Assembly: GCA_005281725.1 (NCBI GenBank)
Contig: SSBO01000001.1
Location: forward strand, 7,716,801 to 7,780,800
DNA from: Wuchereria bancrofti
Taxonomy: Eukaryota > Nematoda > Chromadorea > Rhabditida > Onchocercidae
Length of the DNA: 64,000 bases
Reading direction: 5' to 3'
Position 1 is the first letter of the stretch, and each line of letters opens with the position of its first letter. This document shows, piece by piece, positions 1-13,110 of the stretch. Below the pieces are notes generated by a model. It saw only the letters and a list, made by a program, of their open reading frames with translations. It had not been told where the DNA came from and ran no database searches. The translations under genes were made by a program, and so were the position numbers.

Positions 1-28
1 TTATAAGATTATATTTAATTTATATAAN

Positions 29-2967
29 TCATGCTGTAATGTGCAATCTTAAGTGAAAACATGCATTCATACATGTAATAATTTGTATATAAAGTGTTTC
101 TATTTTACTTCAATTTTGAATTAATACAGTGAATTCTTTAGAAATAATTTTATAATTATGAATAATAATGGTATGCGCTGTGGATTGGCTGTTTTGTTAT
201 GGTTAGCGTTTGTGGCTTTGGTAAGTAACCAATACACCAACTGAATCCGAAATGGAATACGATTAGTTACTGTCTTTCGGGATGATTGCTTCCCGAGAGA
301 TTTCACAAACAATATTTGTGTTTTCTTTAGGATTTTCCGATATATCATATAAAATTTTATTTAGTATGTAGCAATTTTCTATATTTTTTTAGTTTTATAT
401 TCCACAATAATCTAAAATCATTTTTCGATTGTTTATATGACTTTTTTGCAAATGATCTCTTTACGATATCGAGCTATATTTTGGTAATTTTAGCCATACT
501 TAGCTAATTAAATCCTAACTTAGCTAATAAAAAAGCACTGATATTTTTGTTGACTTCCAGATTATTAATCGGTTATAAGCTAAAGAGGGAAAAGAAACGA
601 AATATTAAGGAAAAAAAAACAGTTATTATCAATGCAATATATTGTAGTTTAAAAAAGTACGGAAGAAAATATTTCATTTCTATTTTATGTGATAATAATA
701 CCATGGTGCTAAATTTTTAGCTCTTTAGCTTTGCTTAGTTTGAGCCAGTCTTGCAACTCATTGTGGCAATGATTTTAGCGCATAGATGTTGATGACATCC
801 TTGCTAACATTTCTTCTAAATTATATCTGTGGGATACAAATTACATTCATACATTAGTTAGTTAATTTGGTCAAGCTTCCTCTTCACATAACAGTTTGCA
901 TTAATTACAATAAAAAATGAACAATTGGAAAGTTAATAAAAAAAAGCAAAATAATTGCTAATTTTAATTGCAACTTTACAGCACCTTTAGAATAGTAAAA
1001 AACTTTACGTTAATGAATATTACTTTAAGTATAAAAATTACTCGGATTAAAAGTATTAAAATTGGCAATAGTACATGTATTAACAGCACCATAACAGTTT
1101 GCATTAAGAATTGATCATTTGACAAATATCAATTTTTCAGACTACGCTTACAATTTCAACCAGTCAAACTATATTCTTAATTTACATATTAATTAGCCTT
1201 ACCGTATTATTTAAATCTCATGGCAATTCCTATGGACATTATAGGATAATGTGTGAAATAATGATAAGCGATATGCTCAATCACTGGTGAACTTGAATTG
1301 TTTATCTCTAACCTTTCGCTTCACATTATTACCTACGGTATACCATAGTTAGCAATTAGTTCACACTTATGGTTGTATTTGTTGAGTATTGGCTTATTTG
1401 TACAGCATCTGCTGGCTGTGTGGCTAATTGCTTGAATCTTGTAGAACCGTTAGCAGCTAGCACTGTTATCTCTGTTTCAAAGTTAAATGTTGAGTAAAAA
1501 TTTCAAAAAATAATAGTGAAATCATGCTTATTCATTGGAAAGACAATGTTGAAGTTGAAAAACTAATCGGTTAGTAATAGTTATTTGTTCATTTAATTTT
1601 TAAGAAATTGGTATTGAAATTGGTAAAAAGGTGATAAAATGATTATTTTGCAATATGAAAATTGGTAAAAAATTAACAAAAAGTTGGTAAAAAGGTGAAA
1701 AAATAATTTATTACCCATAGTAATATGCAATATGCAAATAAATTTTAATCAATTAAGATGCTTTATTTATATAGTTATATTATCAGGATTTGTTTGGTTC
1801 ATAGATAAATTATCATGTTTCATTTTATATGAATAATCTATTAGGTTTTAATTTATTGATAATTTGTTATAATTCAGGTCATTTTAGATTTACCGTTTTA
1901 TTCTAAATGATAATTTCTTAAGCAAAATTTATCAAATTAAATTTGTATTTCATTCAAGTATGTAGTAATGAATGAAGAATAACATTTAATAGCATTGAAA
2001 GAATTTGAAAAAACAAATTTTGTCATCCAATTTTAAAGTGATAAATGAAGAACTATTTTTTTTGTTTGTTTTTTTTATATACACTGAATGCATTTTGTTT
2101 GTTTTTAAATTATTAACGAATTTTCTCTTTTCATCGAAGCTTACCAGTAATACTGAACTTAGTCTGAGAGCAAAAAAAACAAAACATTTTTGTTAAATGC
2201 AAAAAAATAAAATAATGGATTATTTTGAACAAATCATATTCTTTTGGTATTCAGAAAAAAATTTTTAAAATCTTTCATCGTTTTTTGCTTATCATAAACT
2301 CTTGTATTTTCAGTTGTTAAGTGCCATTATCTTTATTCTTTCAATTCATTTTTTAGGGCACAAAATTCAAATGGCGTTTACTGCATTTTGCATATCAGCT
2401 TCAATTCTGTTAATTAGTGAGTGAAACGATCTTTTAGCCAAGAACAATCATAGGCCAAATTGGACAATAAATTGCTGGTACAAAATATCAATATTAAAGT
2501 GTTGGTACCGGAATAAATGAAAATGTCAGCAGTGAAAGATATGAAAATGATAATTAAAAGAAGAAAGTTGAAAAAAAAACTATTTTATAAGCAAGACAAA
2601 AAATATTTGATAGAAAATATTTTTATTTCAAATGCAGAAGACCGGACATTTAATTAGTTAAACGATGAAGAATTTAGGCTAAGATGGTTACTAAAAGTAA
2701 ACAATTGAACTACATATTTTTTGCCTGAGTAAAAAGAGCAAAGCAAATGTCATCCTTTTCATGTTAATTGATGCATTCATTTTTAAAGTATGCATTTTAA
2801 ATTTGCTCATTTTAATTTCATGAAACACTGGTGATGGAAAAAATTATTGAAAAGTTATCAAACTTCATTTTATGTAAATTAGACTTCGAAAAAGTCATAA
2901 ATCTCGAATTTCCTAATCTCGTCCATTGATCTCAATGCTTAACTTAAAAACATATGCTAATGNTATT
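29..2967. repeat. Direct repeat copy 1 of a ~2.94 kb block
   Basis: The sequence from 29 to 2967 recurs at 3169-6107 with a constant offset of 3140 bases. Reading line by line I found one substitution (C at 1448, T at 4588) plus an N at 2963 where copy 2 has C. An N at 28 directly abuts the left edge. The block is A+T-rich with no recognisable protein domain; both copies carry a candidate short first exon (2371-2416 in this copy). No terminal inverted repeats or transposase-like frame are visible, so a mobile element is not supported. It may be a young tandem duplication, or two alleles laid end to end by the assembler. Confidence 0.95.
2371..2416 (+). CDS. Candidate signal-peptide exon in copy 1
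   Basis: A short 5' exon is visible: a T-rich run ending in TTTTTTAG at 2356, an untranslated leader of about 14 bases, ATG at 2371, fifteen codons beginning MAFTAFCISASILLI, then a strong GTGAGT donor at 2417. The peptide is hydrophobic like a signal peptide, and the acceptor just before it could be a spliced-leader trans-splice site. The exon ends in phase 1. It is identical to the exon at 5511-5556. In this copy, splicing to the astacin-like gene would need to skip the whole second repeat, so it may be non-functional or artefactual. Confidence 0.3.
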
Positions 2968-3168
2968 CATTTGCAGTACTGTATTCCGCATAGCATCACT
3001 CAAAACTATTTGCATAGCTTTCCGTTATGACTATTCATCGTTGTTAAATATATTAAACAAACTAATATCATTATACGTTGTCCGGTAAAGACTACTTTTG
3101 CGGCTTATCATTACAGCTATTCATTTATAGTGCTATATTTAATAAATGTATTATTACACTTCAATTTG

Positions 3169-6107
3169 TCATGCTGTAATGTGCAATCTTAAGTGAAAAC
3201 ATGCATTCATACATGTAATAATTTGTATATAAAGTGTTTCTATTTTACTTCAATTTTGAATTAATACAGTGAATTCTTTAGAAATAATTTTATAATTATG
3301 AATAATAATGGTATGCGCTGTGGATTGGCTGTTTTGTTATGGTTAGCGTTTGTGGCTTTGGTAAGTAACCAATACACCAACTGAATCCGAAATGGAATAC
3401 GATTAGTTACTGTCTTTCGGGATGATTGCTTCCCGAGAGATTTCACAAACAATATTTGTGTTTTCTTTAGGATTTTCCGATATATCATATAAAATTTTAT
3501 TTAGTATGTAGCAATTTTCTATATTTTTTTAGTTTTATATTCCACAATAATCTAAAATCATTTTTCGATTGTTTATATGACTTTTTTGCAAATGATCTCT
3601 TTACGATATCGAGCTATATTTTGGTAATTTTAGCCATACTTAGCTAATTAAATCCTAACTTAGCTAATAAAAAAGCACTGATATTTTTGTTGACTTCCAG
3701 ATTATTAATCGGTTATAAGCTAAAGAGGGAAAAGAAACGAAATATTAAGGAAAAAAAAACAGTTATTATCAATGCAATATATTGTAGTTTAAAAAAGTAC
3801 GGAAGAAAATATTTCATTTCTATTTTATGTGATAATAATACCATGGTGCTAAATTTTTAGCTCTTTAGCTTTGCTTAGTTTGAGCCAGTCTTGCAACTCA
3901 TTGTGGCAATGATTTTAGCGCATAGATGTTGATGACATCCTTGCTAACATTTCTTCTAAATTATATCTGTGGGATACAAATTACATTCATACATTAGTTA
4001 GTTAATTTGGTCAAGCTTCCTCTTCACATAACAGTTTGCATTAATTACAATAAAAAATGAACAATTGGAAAGTTAATAAAAAAAAGCAAAATAATTGCTA
4101 ATTTTAATTGCAACTTTACAGCACCTTTAGAATAGTAAAAAACTTTACGTTAATGAATATTACTTTAAGTATAAAAATTACTCGGATTAAAAGTATTAAA
4201 ATTGGCAATAGTACATGTATTAACAGCACCATAACAGTTTGCATTAAGAATTGATCATTTGACAAATATCAATTTTTCAGACTACGCTTACAATTTCAAC
4301 CAGTCAAACTATATTCTTAATTTACATATTAATTAGCCTTACCGTATTATTTAAATCTCATGGCAATTCCTATGGACATTATAGGATAATGTGTGAAATA
4401 ATGATAAGCGATATGCTCAATCACTGGTGAACTTGAATTGTTTATCTCTAACCTTTCGCTTCACATTATTACCTACGGTATACCATAGTTAGCAATTAGT
4501 TCACACTTATGGTTGTATTTGTTGAGTATTGGCTTATTTGTACAGCATCTGCTGGCTGTGTGGCTAATTGCTTGAATCTTGTAGAACTGTTAGCAGCTAG
4601 CACTGTTATCTCTGTTTCAAAGTTAAATGTTGAGTAAAAATTTCAAAAAATAATAGTGAAATCATGCTTATTCATTGGAAAGACAATGTTGAAGTTGAAA
4701 AACTAATCGGTTAGTAATAGTTATTTGTTCATTTAATTTTTAAGAAATTGGTATTGAAATTGGTAAAAAGGTGATAAAATGATTATTTTGCAATATGAAA
4801 ATTGGTAAAAAATTAACAAAAAGTTGGTAAAAAGGTGAAAAAATAATTTATTACCCATAGTAATATGCAATATGCAAATAAATTTTAATCAATTAAGATG
4901 CTTTATTTATATAGTTATATTATCAGGATTTGTTTGGTTCATAGATAAATTATCATGTTTCATTTTATATGAATAATCTATTAGGTTTTAATTTATTGAT
5001 AATTTGTTATAATTCAGGTCATTTTAGATTTACCGTTTTATTCTAAATGATAATTTCTTAAGCAAAATTTATCAAATTAAATTTGTATTTCATTCAAGTA
5101 TGTAGTAATGAATGAAGAATAACATTTAATAGCATTGAAAGAATTTGAAAAAACAAATTTTGTCATCCAATTTTAAAGTGATAAATGAAGAACTATTTTT
5201 TTTGTTTGTTTTTTTTATATACACTGAATGCATTTTGTTTGTTTTTAAATTATTAACGAATTTTCTCTTTTCATCGAAGCTTACCAGTAATACTGAACTT
5301 AGTCTGAGAGCAAAAAAAACAAAACATTTTTGTTAAATGCAAAAAAATAAAATAATGGATTATTTTGAACAAATCATATTCTTTTGGTATTCAGAAAAAA
5401 ATTTTTAAAATCTTTCATCGTTTTTTGCTTATCATAAACTCTTGTATTTTCAGTTGTTAAGTGCCATTATCTTTATTCTTTCAATTCATTTTTTAGGGCA
5501 CAAAATTCAAATGGCGTTTACTGCATTTTGCATATCAGCTTCAATTCTGTTAATTAGTGAGTGAAACGATCTTTTAGCCAAGAACAATCATAGGCCAAAT
5601 TGGACAATAAATTGCTGGTACAAAATATCAATATTAAAGTGTTGGTACCGGAATAAATGAAAATGTCAGCAGTGAAAGATATGAAAATGATAATTAAAAG
5701 AAGAAAGTTGAAAAAAAAACTATTTTATAAGCAAGACAAAAAATATTTGATAGAAAATATTTTTATTTCAAATGCAGAAGACCGGACATTTAATTAGTTA
5801 AACGATGAAGAATTTAGGCTAAGATGGTTACTAAAAGTAAACAATTGAACTACATATTTTTTGCCTGAGTAAAAAGAGCAAAGCAAATGTCATCCTTTTC
5901 ATGTTAATTGATGCATTCATTTTTAAAGTATGCATTTTAAATTTGCTCATTTTAATTTCATGAAACACTGGTGATGGAAAAAATTATTGAAAAGTTATCA
6001 AACTTCATTTTATGTAAATTAGACTTCGAAAAAGTCATAAATCTCGAATTTCCTAATCTCGTCCATTGATCTCAATGCTTAACTTAAAAACATATGCTAA
6101 TGCTATT
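3169..6107. repeat. Direct repeat copy 2 of a ~2.94 kb block
   Basis: This is the second copy of the block at 29-2967, separated from it by about 200 bases of unique DNA (2968-3168). It is flanked on the right by unique sequence beginning near 6108 and contains no N. Because it joins directly to the downstream astacin-like gene region, it is the copy more likely to be placed correctly if the duplication is an assembly artefact. Confidence 0.95.
5511..5556 (+). CDS. Candidate first exon of the astacin-like gene
   Basis: This is the same short exon as at 2371-2416, in the repeat copy nearest the astacin-like gene. It has a T-rich TTTTTTAG acceptor, a leader of about 14 bases, ATG at 5511, fifteen hydrophobic codons and a GTGAGT donor at 5557. 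It ends in phase 1, and the first secure exon of the astacin-like gene (8400) begins with the two bases needed to complete such a codon, giving Asn. Joining all seven exons gives exactly 951 bases, 316 codons plus stop. A propeptide and the N-terminal part of the protease domain would then be missing, so one or more intervening exons may have escaped me. Confidence 0.35.
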
Positions 6108-6762
6108 TGAAACACAAGTTGTACTAAAATCCCTTTATTGAGTAATCAAATTATTGAAAATTTAAATTTAATATTATTGCAAAATTCAATACAAACATCA
6201 GAAATACTTTCTTGTAAAAAGTAAATATGTATGTATGCATAAAAATTTTGCATTATTTATTTAGTATATGAAATAACTTGCATAAATTACCTATAAGAGC
6301 TTATGTTTACTTAAATCACTTACTGTTAATTTGATAATATCAAATCATTCCAGTAGAATTGTTATTAGCTATTTTATGTTTTTTCTGCCATATTTTTTCT
6401 GCCATAAATTTAAATTTCTGCAATATTTTTTCTGCCATAAATTTGTTATAAAGCTTTTTGCAATTGCAATTTTTGCAGTTTCTACAAATTATTTATTATT
6501 TGGAGTTAAAATCTTCGTGTAATACGGTTATCTAATGCAGTTGAGGACAATCAGTTTTTTTTGGTTCATGTGTTCAAGAAAATGGTACCGGATAATGATA
6601 ATGAAGGGATAATCCTGATTAATGCATTGTAATAGTGTCAGTTGTTATATTTCACTGAGAAGATTATGATTTTCCCAATTTAAGATGATGAATTAGTAGG
6701 ACATTTCAGGATAAGTATTTTAGTTAAGCCAGAAAATGGTCACAAATGAGGAAAATTATGAT

Positions 6763-6870
6763 AATTAATAATAATAATAATAAAATAATAATAACAATAA
6801 TAATAGTAACAGTAATAATGATAATAATGGTAGTGATGATGATAATAATAAATATTATAATATAGTAATA
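6763..6870. repeat. Imperfect AAT/GAT trinucleotide repeat
   Basis: A run of ATA, ATG and GTA triplets on an A+T background, with substitutions throughout. It is simple-sequence DNA with no coding support. Confidence 0.8.
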
Positions 6871-7224
6871 AATAATATATATGTATAGAGAAAAGGAGAG
6901 AAAGGCAGTGAAAAGAGTAAATAAGGTTTATTTCTATTCTGCTAGCTTTAACAAAATCAGATTTAAAATAAGGAAGTAATGAATGATTAAATGAGTGATC
7001 CGCGATGTTTGAATATCCGGTAAATTAGGTGAAATATGAAAGAGTAGAATAGCCTGAAATAGGAATAGTAGAATAGAATATTGGTTATTTGTTACAATGG
7101 TCAATTGCAATTGAGCACTAATGTCGCACCCGTCCCCCTCCTCTATTTCCCCCCGCTTTCTTGTCTCATTATAGTTGTTGCAGCATTCCATTAACCCTAC
7201 TGAGCTTAAAGGCGTTCAGTTCAT

Positions 7225-7560
7225 CACTACTACTACTACTACTGCAATTATTATTACTAATACTATAGCTATTACTCTTAGTGTATCAGTAACTATTACT
7301 AAGTAAAACAGTAAAAATTACTAGTGTAACTCCAAACAGTTACTACTATTGCTATTGCAACAGCTGCTGTTACTACAATTACTGTAATATTGCAACTACA
7401 GTTAAAACCACAACAATAACAACTGCTACTACTGCAACTATTACTGGTGAAAAAATTATTGTCACAACGACTTTTTTTAATACAATAACTACTGCTACTA
7501 ATAGTAATATTAGTATTGAGGCTTTTGCATTATTACTGCTAGTTATTCGGTTGCTAATTT
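7225..7560. repeat. Long imperfect TAC/ACT/ATT trinucleotide tract
   Basis: About 330 bases dominated by TACTAC, ACTATT and GCTATTAC triplets in 3-base register. No frame gives a plausible protein. It is probably an old, degenerated triplet microsatellite. Confidence 0.7.
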
Positions 7561-8399
7561 AACACAGGTTAAGTCCTATAACCAGGTGTATCCATTGGTC
7601 ATACATTATACATATATATATGCTAATTACCTCAACAATCTACATTGAATATAAAAATGGTAATCAATGTTAATAGCATCTGTTGGATGTGGCATCGTAG
7701 TATCATCATTATTTATTTGGTAATAATTTTATAGTCTTTATGATACTATCATATAAATCTTATTAAATAAAATAATTTATGGATTTTGTATATAATCTTA
7801 ATGTTACACATAGAACAAAAAATTAATATAAAATTTGTTAATTTCTGGAAAAATATTTTGCTAAATTTCAAATTAATATTATTGATTGGTATATAAGGAA
7901 GTGATAAAAAGTTTTGTATATAATTGTTAATGATAATAATATTTTTAGATTTCTTATGCATATTCTGTGGAAATAATTCCGTATAAATTTCATTCCGATA
8001 ATGGTAAATGATTTTGAAACTTTTTTTTGTTACTGAAATTTTACTTATTGAATTAATAATTATCAAATAATGTTATTATTGACTGGAATTACAATTAATT
8101 TAAAATGCGCTTATTTCTTCTCATTTTTTGCTTTCATTCAATTAATATTCTTTTAATCATAAAATTTCGATTTATTTTGAATTTTAAACTAATATAATTT
8201 TTTTTTAAACAGATTTCTTTATCCAAAAAGATTAAATAGGAATGGAACTAAAAATTTTTTATTGCAAAAAAAATTAAAGAAAAATTTACAATTCAAAAGA
8301 AGAAATATAAAAATTATAATTTAAAAATTGAACTCACGAAAATTCTGAGAAATCCACATAATCAAAAAGTTGTAATTTAAAATTAAAATTGCCTTACAG

Positions 8400-11300
8400 A
8401 TGAATCAATCAACAAATGTGTGCAACGAGCAATGGAAATAATCAGCGATCAAACTTGCTTATTATTTGAACCAGCAACTGATTTTGCAGATAGAAATATG
8501 GAGCCTATTTTATTCATGCAATCACCGTAAGTTTAAAATAAATCTTTTAAAAATTTGATTACAATTACACCAATATTTACTAATAAAAAAGGAAAAAAAG
8601 TCAAAAATTCTTCTAAATAAAATTTCGAGTAATAATAAGTAGATTTAATTCAATTCCTTTTTTAATTTTGGATTTTTTTATATGTCTACTGATAATACAT
8701 CACAATAATTATGTCATTTTAGTATTACTAGATCGTCTATTTCTTTTTTTTCTATTTTTTTGTTCAAAAGATTTCCGTCAACCACTTCAGATCAAATATT
8801 CCGATTAATTTGATTCAATTTTCTGCTTCACTACATTCAAGTACTTATATTCAAATTATACCTATTCTAAATGATATCAGTACCAAATGCAAGGCAATTG
8901 ACCGAAATGTGCAGTAGATTTGATCCGGCGATAAGTGGTCATTCATAAAATTCCCATTTCTCTATCTCTCTCTTTCTCCCTTTCTTTCCTTTCATAGCTT
9001 TTACAATCACAACTTGATTTAATTTTTAAGGGATATAAAATTTATTAATTTAATTAACTTCATATAAGTTTAGATTTCATAGCGACGTATAGCAACTTTT
9101 TTTTATACGTTCATTTTTTATATATTCATTCATTTATAGCAACATATATATATATTCATAGGCTTTAGAACCATAATTTCATTCAACTTTTTACTGATTA
9201 ATTAGATTCATTGATTAATTAGCTGATATATCAATGTAACTGACTTAATCCATTAATTTAATTTAGTTTGGTTTATAATTTTAAAATATATTGTATAAAT
9301 CAGTGAAATAAGTGTGCATAATTTTACCATCGCTTCAAAACTCCGTAGCATTCTAAAATCACTTTTTACTTTTACTTTATAAAATTTGAAGAATAATATA
9401 GTTAATTAATGTTGTTTAATTTATTAGATAATATATTTGTAATGTTATTTTCAACTTTTAAGTCCTTTGTCAGTTCAATTATTGTCAATTTCAGATTTTG
9501 CTTATGGCGAAAATCGAACCAAACGATGCATTTAAATGGAAAATGTTTAAATGTAATTCATTAGAAATTAAGTAAATGCAATATAAAAATGAAATTTTCA
9601 CTAAATTGATTTATTAAGATATGTACATGTAAAATTTGTTCTAAAATACCAATCATTATCAATAGAAATTTGATAAAATTTTAGTAATCACAAAATTTAT
9701 TCCAATTGCCTTACAATAATTTTTAAATTTAATTTTGTGTATCGTTTATTTATAAATATTTCATTCCTTATTTCTTTTTTTTTCTAAATGAAGCAAATTA
9801 ATGAAAAAAAAAAATTTTTTTTTAAAGGAATTATCACCACCATTACCATCATTAACACTATCATCATCATTCTCATTATGGTCTGATGATGCATGTTTGG
9901 CGGTATTGTCGCATGCACTTTCTGTCACCGATTCATCACTACCAATTCGTACACAAGTGATTCATCTAATCAACACAATGTACAACTGTACAGGTACAAC
10001 ACCTATAATTATTGTTAATTATTAATCACTGAGCACTGACTTCATGCTCACAACGTTAATTATCTAATCATCCATAAAACAGCTACATGGAAATCTGCGC
10101 CTTAGCTAAGAAACATATATACACTTATAGACAGACACAGACACACACACACACACATACATAACATACACATTTATAAACATATGTCCATTTGTTATGA
10201 ACTAGAATTAGCCATATCCGGTATCCTTTTATATCCCTGACCTTTTGCCCCTTTTATTAATAATAAAAATGAGTGGAGGGACAAATATTTAAAGTACTAC
10301 CTAATTTAAAAAATTTTTTTTTCTCATTTGTTGAAAATATCATTCAAATTTTTCACCTTTTTAAAGTATTATTAAGAAAACTTTAAAGTTTAAGTTTTTG
10401 AATTTTGTTAAAAATTTTTTAAAAATCATAAAAACATAAAAACAATGGAATATTAATCAAATTGAGTTAATTTCTTGTAATCCAAAAGATATATTTATTT
10501 TATTTTATATTCACATTAATAAATAAATTATTGTTAGTTTCATGCAATGTTTGTGAATTTAATTTCTTATTTTTTTAGTTTTATTCAAAGTGAAAACGAA
10601 AGAATTTTATTTTCTGTTAAAATTCAACTTTTTTATTTTGTTAAACTATTCTTCCAGTTTTTTTTTTCTTTCTCATTTTGCAATATTTCACAAGTAAATA
10701 TTTTATATGCACTTTAAAGTCTCACTTTTATTAAAATAACATTTAAAATTGATAATTTAAGTTTTTAAATGATTGAAATTGTTAATTATCAAAAATTTTA
10801 CCGCTATTAATGATGGAAATTTGGGAATTTTCTTACTTAAGAAAAAAGAAATCGTTTTAATCAGAGATTTAGTTTGGATGGGAAATTTAGAAAGGAAAAT
10901 TTTTGAAGTAAAATAATTTCAGTTTATCTGATTACAACTATCGTTGTTGTTAATTTTTGAGTGGATGAAATGAGTTTCAATGAAGTAATCACTAAAATAA
11001 AATTAACGAATGATTACATCACAAAGGTCATAGGTCATGGGTCATCATTAACTGCATGTTTAGTTGCATAAGTTAGTCAGAATTTAGATAGACTTAAGTG
11101 ATGATGAAGCAAAAGGTCATTAAGTATTCATCATTTGGACTATTTGACTGAATCTAATTAAGACTCTCAATAAAAATGCATGCAATTAGAGTTAATTGCT
11201 AATAAAATTTGAAAAACACTTCCCGCTTAAAAACATAACAATTTTTCATTTTTATTTTTTTGTTGAAATTTCTTAGCTTGATTTTACATGCAAAAAATAT

Positions 11301-13110
11301 GAAATGAAAATTTCGAGTTCAGAATAGTTTTGCATAAAAACAAAATTGAATTCGGTCTAAAATTTTCGATGTAAATTTTTTACTTATTGATATGGAATTA
11401 AATTTATTCAAATTATTTCGGTAGGAACATTTTTTGAAATAGAAAATTTCATATAAAAAAACATGAACAAATTTTTTTTCTTGAATTTCAAATAGTTATA
11501 TGAAATTAAGCCTCAATTTTTTAATAGAAGAAAACAAAATTTTAGAGTACAATGGAAATTTGTTATATTTTAAATATTATAAGTCAAAAATTATTTTTAT
11601 AATTTCTAATTAATTAAATGAAAAATTAAATGAAACAAACCGATTAATTTTTTAATAGCTAACATTTTACAAAGAATTAAATAATCAATGTAATAAACAT
11701 ATTATATGTAATTTAATCATTGTCTTAACCAATCGTAAAATTTTATCTACTGAATTAATTTTATAACAGACGAATATCATATTTGTTATTTTGGTTTCCG
11801 GTTCTTCCAGTTTTTAAAGAAATTATTAAATTTCAATTTTTTTCTTTCCTTTTAGTTGTTCAATATTTTCAATTTTTTCGTTTTCTTATTGATAATTTGT
11901 ATAATAAATTATAGAACGATGCAATATCGAATGTGAAAATGGCGGTAAAGTGAAGAACGATTGCAGTTGTCAATGCGCATATGGATTTGAGGGAAAAAAT
12001 TGTGAAGAGCTTTCCAGACGGAAACTTTTCACTGATTCATCGTGTGGCATACATAATGATGAACAAGGAACTGTTTCACTTAGGTTAATTAATTTTTTCT
12101 TTTTTCAAATCAGAAATTCGAAAATTTTTAAACAAATTTATTGCATGAAATGATAGATATAAATAGCATTGAATAAGAGATAGGAACAAAAACAAAAATA
12201 AAAATTTCTTTCTTTGTTATAAAACAGTTACAAAATATTTGGATGGAAAGATTTTTGTACAATCAAAATTTAAGTTGTAATAAATGAAAAATTTCCTTAA
12301 TTAAAATTGGTAGAATTTAATTGAATTAAATCATAAAATATGAATGGGCAAATTATATAAGAAATTGTTGTTTCAACTGATATCTTAAACATAAAATTTA
12401 CCATTTAGTACAGTTTATATTGTGTGACAACAAGAAATTATTTTTAATAATTTCAAGAATTCAACAAAAAGAAAAAGAAGGAAAAATAGATTAAAAAATG
12501 AATTAAAAAGACTTAACTGAAATAAAACTTGCAGTACATATCCGGAAGCTCGAACAGGTGCAACATTCTGTCAATGGTTGATAAAAAGTATGCCGGAAAA
12601 GACGATCGAATTTTACATTAAAGATTTAGATTTAGATGATGATAACGTTCCACCGGATCAACCATGCAATGATATTTTTTATGTTTGGGGCGCTAAAAGT
12701 ATTGCTAATCCGTAAGTTATCTTTTTTCAAACTCAAATGTGAAAGAAATTTCTGAAGAAAAAAAGAGAAAGAAAAGAAGCAAAAATTTTTTTAGGGAAAA
12801 CATTTTTAAATGAAAATTTTTTCAAAAAGTTTTTAATTTAAAAGAAAAAATTAAATGAGAGAAAAATGTTATTATTAATATTTCATTATTTAATATTTTA
12901 AGGAATAGTAGTAATTTTAGAATTTTATGCGTTACAAGAGAGAATTTGATTGGTATCCGTTTTGAAAGTGATTCCAATTGGTTGCTAATTGAATTGCGAA
13001 CAAATCCGTGGTCAGAACGATCGCATCGCGGTCCACGAATTAAATATCGTCAAGTTGATGCACCATATCAGAGATGTTCGATTTTTACTTTTTTCTTCAT
13101 CAAATTTTAA
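8400..13110 (+). CDS. Astacin-like EGF-CUB protein with degenerate catalytic region
   Basis: Six exons with matching phases are readable: 8400-8526, 9495-9552, 9828-9993, 11915-12083, 12535-12711 and 12903-13110 (stop TAA at 13108). The order is that of nematode NAS astacins. First come fragments of an astacin domain: the CVQRAMEIISDQTCLLF segment resembles the conserved TC.F strand, and INTMYNC resembles the usual end of the domain. An EGF-like module follows (CNIECENGG through YGFEGKNC), then a CUB domain with four cysteines (SSCG, FCQW, PCND, ILC) and a FESD strand. Known active relatives are secreted zinc endopeptidases of cuticle and matrix. Here the catalytic part is far shorter than the usual ~190 residues. 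The only segment resembling HExxHxxGxxH is AVLSHALSVTD (9900-9932), which lacks the Glu and two of the three zinc His. I infer a secreted pseudoprotease or a decaying gene; functional protease activity is unlikely unless exons were missed. The 5' end is uncertain; a signal-peptide exon may lie at 5511-5556. Confidence 0.7.
10136..10160. repeat. (CA)n microsatellite inside an intron
   Basis: A short run of CA dinucleotides within the intron between 9994 and 11914 of the astacin-like gene. Confidence 0.85.

Larger units (their letters stand above)
6108..8399. other. A+T-rich gap with triplet repeats before the astacin-like gene
   Basis: I see no convincing exon here. The stretch holds ATA/ATG-type triplet runs near 6763-6870 and imperfect ACT/ATT triplet runs at about 7225-7560. 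Open frames at 6934-7191 and 7749-8066 on the minus strand are A+T-driven and show no domain. An ATG at 8105 opens a hydrophobic stretch but has no GT donor before its stop. Confidence 0.6.

Noticed and set aside
121..348. Minus-strand 75-codon frame, repeated at 3261-3488
   Set aside because: Identity of the two copies only reflects the duplication; no splice or start context and no domain.
29..6107. Repeat block as a transposon or LTR pair
   Set aside because: No terminal inverted repeats, target duplications, or reverse transcriptase/transposase-like frame could be seen.
8105..8200. Signal-peptide-like start MRLFLLIFCF before the astacin-like gene
   Set aside because: There is no GT donor before the in-frame stop, so it cannot splice to the exon at 8400.
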